In this document: in pieces, positions 6,044-8,484 of the stretch
Position numbering within the stretch: the stretch's first letter is position 1
Layout: the number at the start of each line of letters is the position of its first letter
Source of the DNA: Vallitaleaceae bacterium
Lineage (GTDB): Bacteria; Bacillota; Clostridia; Lachnospirales; Vallitaleaceae
Direction of reading: 5' to 3'
Assembly (NCBI GenBank): GCA_027858555.1
Contig: JAQICP010000128.1
Location: 1 to 8,484, forward strand
DNA: 8,484 nucleotides
Position numbers and translations under genes: made by a program
The notes under the pieces: generated by a model
Seen by the model: only the letters and a program-made list of their open reading frames with translations
What the model was told of the DNA's origin: nothing
The model's database searches: none

Positions 6044-7972
6044 CTATACCTGTTTAGTCTTTGCAAGTGCTTCATCAAAAGATATCGGTTTTGAAAAATA
6101 ATAGCCTTGAATCCCTGTACATTTCAGAGCTTTAAGTACTTCATACTGTTCTTTTTGCTCAACACCTTCTGCCATGGTTTCTATGCCCAGTTCATTAGCC
6201 AAATCCACAATCATCCGAACCATATAATGATCATAAGCACTTGTACAGATACCGTCGATAAAACTTTTATCGATTTTCAGAACATCAATTGGTAACTTCC
6301 GCAAATAATTCAAAGAAGAATAACCAGTACCAAAATCATCCATACTGATGCGCAAACCATGTTCTCGGAGTCTTTTAAGGTTAGGTGTTGCCATCTCTAG
6401 GGATTCCATAATAGCTGTCTCTGTCACCTCTATACCGACAATAGAAGCCCGTGTATTGGTCTGATATAACAAGCCCACAATCCTTTGATAAAAATTCTCT
6501 TGTATTAAATCCACGCCTGAAATATTGATGGTAATAATATATTGATCCTCAACTTCATTAACCGCCCTTGCGAATTCACAAACCTTTTCGAGAATATATT
6601 CAGTCAATCGACTAATCAAACCAAATTGCTCGGCTATTACGATGAATTTCAATGGACTGACAAAGCCAAACTCTTTGTGGTTCCATCTAGCCAAAGCTTC
6701 AAATCCATTGATTTTTTTGGTTATTGTATTATTTTTGTGTTGATAGTCAACCTCAATATCGCCGTTTGCTATTGCGTTTTGCAATTCTTTTGATATATGA
6801 ATCTGCTCATATATCTTTTTACTCATCTTCGGATCATACACCACATAATGACTACTTCCCTTATACTCATTTTTGGCTTTTACGAGGGCTATATCGGCAT
6901 ATCTTAAAGCCTCATCATATAAAACATCTTTTTTATCACACGATACAATCCCAATATTGACTGATACTTGTAACTCTATATCGGGTATGGATAACGGTTG
7001 TGAGAACAGCATTACGATCTTTTCTGCAGTAAACTCATAATCAACTTTCCCTATGAATAGCATAGCAATTTCATCTCCACCAATACGAGAGATAGTTGCT
7101 TCTTCACCTAGTAAATCGCCAAGTTTATGGCTGACCTCATGAATAACCATGTCCCCAACCGAATACGAGTAGATATCATTAATATATTTGAGGTTATCTA
7201 TATCTAAAATCATTATCGTATATGTGCTAAGTCCTTCACTGTTATACTGAGTTGAAAGATTATCCAAAAAAAAAGTTCGGTTGCTTAATTTTGTAAGTGG
7301 ATCATAGTAGGCTAAATGGTATATCTTATCATACTGTGCTTCCAGTGATTTTTTTGTGTCTTTCAATTCTTTATTTAATAACTTCAAAGAACTGTTTTTA
7401 TAGTTCAATTCTTGCATTTGACTAATAATGATTTCTTGATAATACCTAAATAGCTTAAGTCCTACCATTAATATATATAACATAGCAAACAAGGCTATGA
7501 ATCGATTAATATAGTAACCAACTCCGATGAAAATCACTCTTTGATTCCAATATACGATCATGGTAACAGCATAATAAGTGATACTGATAATTATTGCCAT
7601 AACCACATACTTGGCTTTTTGCATTAAATATATGGTCATGAGTAGGCCAAAAAAAATAAAACTTGTTCCCGAACCGAGTGCGGTTGTATAAAAAACATTA
7701 CTAAAAATGTATAAACTCATTGAAATAATAAAATAGACCATTTGCTTAACGTGATGCTTTTCAAGTACGATATGCGTCAATATGGTAACCAAAAGTAACA
7801 TGCCATAAATTAACATAACAAACAAAATAAAATACCGAGGGTAATCATAACTATCATATGGAATCACAAAGACTGATCCAATTATCAGTAACAGTTCAAT
7901 TACAATCAATGTTTTATAAAATGCATAAGTCTGAAGTTGAAGAAAAAAATCGTTATTATTACGGTCTAACAT
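6044..7972 (-). CDS. membrane-anchored GGDEF-EAL protein (cyclic-di-GMP turnover)
   Basis: This protein has 642 residues. The first ~175 hold about six hydrophobic helices (roughly 19-38, 46-68, 76-95, 101-117, 121-141, 146-171) of no family I can name, followed by a charged coiled-coil-like linker (~180-220). The GGDEF domain starts at DPLTKLSNR (224-232), has D257 in LDIDN, N265 and D274, and the signature reads GGDEI (298-302), with Ile for the final Phe. No RxxD inhibitory site stands before it. The EAL domain (~385-640) keeps the metal and catalytic set: E425, R429, N483, E515, D545/D546 in DDFGTGYSSL, K566, E602 and Q622. The phosphodiesterase therefore looks active; cyclase activity is possible but less sure. 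Start: AGGTGG lies seven bases before the ATG. It has its own promoter and likely tunes c-di-GMP in response to an unknown membrane signal. Confidence 0.93.
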   Translation of the reverse strand: MLDRNNNDFFLQLQTYAFYKTLIVIELLLIIGSVFVIPYDSYDYPRYFILFVMLIYGMLLLVTILTHIVLEKHHVKQMVYFIISMSLYIFSNVFYTTALGSGTSFIFFGLLMTIYLMQKAKYVVMAIIISITYYAVTMIVYWNQRVIFIGVGYYINRFIALFAMLYILMVGLKLFRYYQEIIISQMQELNYKNSSLKLLNKELKDTKKSLEAQYDKIYHLAYYDPLTKLSNRTFFLDNLSTQYNSEGLSTYTIMILDIDNLKYINDIYSYSVGDMVIHEVSHKLGDLLGEEATISRIGGDEIAMLFIGKVDYEFTAEKIVMLFSQPLSIPDIELQVSVNIGIVSCDKKDVLYDEALRYADIALVKAKNEYKGSSHYVVYDPKMSKKIYEQIHISKELQNAIANGDIEVDYQHKNNTITKKINGFEALARWNHKEFGFVSPLKFIVIAEQFGLISRLTEYILEKVCEFARAVNEVEDQYIITINISGVDLIQENFYQRIVGLLYQTNTRASIVGIEVTETAIMESLEMATPNLKRLREHGLRISMDDFGTGYSSLNYLRKLPIDVLKIDKSFIDGICTSAYDHYMVRMIVDLANELGIETMAEGVEQKEQYEVLKALKCTGIQGYYFSKPISFDEALAKTKQV

Positions 7973-7993
7973 TATAGGACCACCTTTACAGAA

Positions 7994-8028
7994 GTAGTTA
8001 TCATGTGCATTAATTTCATGTTAACTAC
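7994..8028 (-). promoter_or_regulatory. 12-bp inverted repeat at the GGDEF-EAL transcription start (operator or 5'-UTR hairpin)
   Basis: On the minus strand GTAGTTAaCATG and CATGaTAACTAC form arms that pair at 11 of 12 positions, with an 11-base centre. The repeat begins at the base after the -10 hexamer and ends about 21 bases before the ATG. It could be a repressor site covering +1 or an RNA stem at the mRNA 5' end. No U-run follows, so it is not a terminator. Confidence 0.5.
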
Positions 8029-8057
8029 ATTATAACTTTGTGCGGTTTAATAAGCAA
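8029..8057 (-). promoter_or_regulatory. promoter of the GGDEF-EAL gene
   Basis: A perfect -10 TATAAT (8029-8034) lies 17 bases after TTGCTT (8052-8057), a half-matching -35. The spacing is ideal. It is divergent from the plus-strand promoter at 8098-8127. Confidence 0.65.
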
Positions 8058-8097
8058 CATGACCTACATGTTTAATGGCTATACAGTACTATATTCA

Positions 8098-8127
8098 TTG
8101 TTTAAATTTATTTAATTGTGCTATAAT
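8098..8127 (+). promoter_or_regulatory. promoter of the PAS-like sensor gene
   Basis: TTGTTT (8098-8103) is followed by 18 bases and a perfect TATAAT (8122-8127), preceded by TG one base away (TGCTATAAT, 8119-8127), an extended -10. The start of transcription would be near 8134, giving a leader of about 38 bases. Confidence 0.65.
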
Positions 8128-8171
8128 TAGCTTAATGAAGCGTGTGATTTGATGGTTAAGGATGTGGTCTG

Positions 8172-8484
8172 ATGATTAATGATGAAATAATACACGATGC
8201 CTTACTACATGCGTACAATTTATTACCTTTATCAATATTATATGTCAATATCGAAGGCATAATTATGTCTCATAATAAAGCTGCTGGTAACAGCTCTGTT
8301 TTTGTTGTTCCGGATATTGTAGGTCAGTACGTTGGCGATGTTATTGGATGTAAAAACGCTTGCGCAGAACATGGAATATGCGGAAAAACCGATTTTTGTC
8401 CTACCTGCCCAATACATCTTTCTATCAGCCGTACCTTTAAGACCAGACAACCCATATCAAATTATTTATGCAATTATAGTATAC
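8172..8484 (+). CDS. PAS-like, cysteine-rich sensor protein, N-terminal part (runs off the right edge)
   Basis: 104 codons are visible with no stop. The first 35 residues fit the opening of a PAS domain (helix, then LSILYVNIEGIIMSHNKAA). Then comes GDVIGCKNAC...GICGKTDFCPTCPI, with cysteines at 60, 64, 70, 76 and 79 and another at 100. I recall a PAS-like sensory family, often fused to histidine kinases or other output domains, with the pattern GDvlGC...CG...C..C. The cysteines could bind a metal or an Fe-S cluster, or act as thiol switches; this is inference. AAGGA (8158-8162) lies nine bases before the ATG, and an in-frame stop at 8157-8159 rules out longer starts. The output domain lies outside the window. 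The gene is divergent from the GGDEF-EAL gene, so they may share regulation. Confidence 0.7.
   Translation, partial: MINDEIIHDALLHAYNLLPLSILYVNIEGIIMSHNKAAGNSSVFVVPDIVGQYVGDVIGCKNACAEHGICGKTDFCPTCPIHLSISRTFKTRQPISNYLCNYSI

Noticed and set aside
7973..8030. A c-di-GMP riboswitch upstream of the GGDEF-EAL gene.
   Set aside because: The leader is only about 50 bases, too short for a GEMM riboswitch, and shows just one inverted repeat.
8152..8172. Six-codon plus-strand ORF (MVKDVV) whose TGA overlaps the ATG of the PAS-like gene.
   Set aside because: It has no ribosome binding site of its own, and the AAGGA inside it serves the downstream ATG. No alternative pairings suggest attenuation.
8238..8450. 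A 70-codon minus-strand frame at the right edge.
   Set aside because: It is antisense to the PAS-like gene, whose promoter, ribosome binding site and cysteine motif are convincing.
1..8484. CRISPR arrays, tRNA or rRNA genes, or insertion sequence ends.
   Set aside because: No regularly spaced repeats, no tRNA-like cloverleaf and no transposase were seen on reading. Small or divergent elements could be missed by eye.

Overview
The window is AT-rich and has strong Shine-Dalgarno sites (GGAGG, AGGAGG). Its sensory proteins, together with a Vga/VmlR-type ABC-F protein under attenuator control, point to a low-GC Gram-positive bacterium, most likely of the Clostridia. That placement is inferred from style and gene families, not from a marker gene. 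Everything is on the minus strand except one partial gene at the right edge.

Layout by coordinate: (1) About 1-1445 is a graveyard of broken genes: the 3' part of a hybrid sensor histidine kinase (rest of HATPase plus receiver), an out-of-frame piece that looks like the start of a PAS domain, a TetR-family regulator cut to its DNA-binding half but still preceded by a promoter and perfect palindromic operator, and a piece resembling the C-terminal part of a DUF4143-type AAA ATPase. (2) 1521-3953 is an intact 810-residue soluble hybrid histidine kinase, PocR-PAS-PAS-HisKA-HATPase-receiver. (3) 3972-4358 is a gene-poor stretch with candidate promoters and a 14-bp palindrome. (4) 4359-5738 is a 459-residue ABC-F protein of the antibiotic-resistance (ribosome protection) type. 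(5) 5739-5997 is its leader. (6) 6044-7972 is a membrane-anchored GGDEF-EAL protein for cyclic-di-GMP turnover. (7) Divergent promoters between 7973 and 8171 separate it from a plus-strand, cysteine-rich PAS-like sensor that runs off the window.

The best find is the ABC-F leader. It can be read as a complete ribosome-dependent attenuator. A promoter is followed by a four-residue leader ORF (M-I-N-N-stop). RNA segment 1 overlaps the end of that ORF and is fully complementary (12 pairs, two of them G-U) to segment 2. The first nine bases of segment 2 are perfectly complementary to segment 3. Segment 3 forms the 5' arm of an intrinsic terminator whose 3' arm is the ABC-F Shine-Dalgarno sequence and whose U-run abuts the start codon. 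A drug-stalled ribosome on the leader ORF would free segment 2, break the terminator and expose the ribosome binding site. This is inferred from base pairing, but the parts fit well.

The other genes are mostly signal-transduction proteins (PocR kinase, GGDEF-EAL protein, PAS sensor, kinase and TetR remnants). They do not form one operon: the intact genes have their own promoter candidates.
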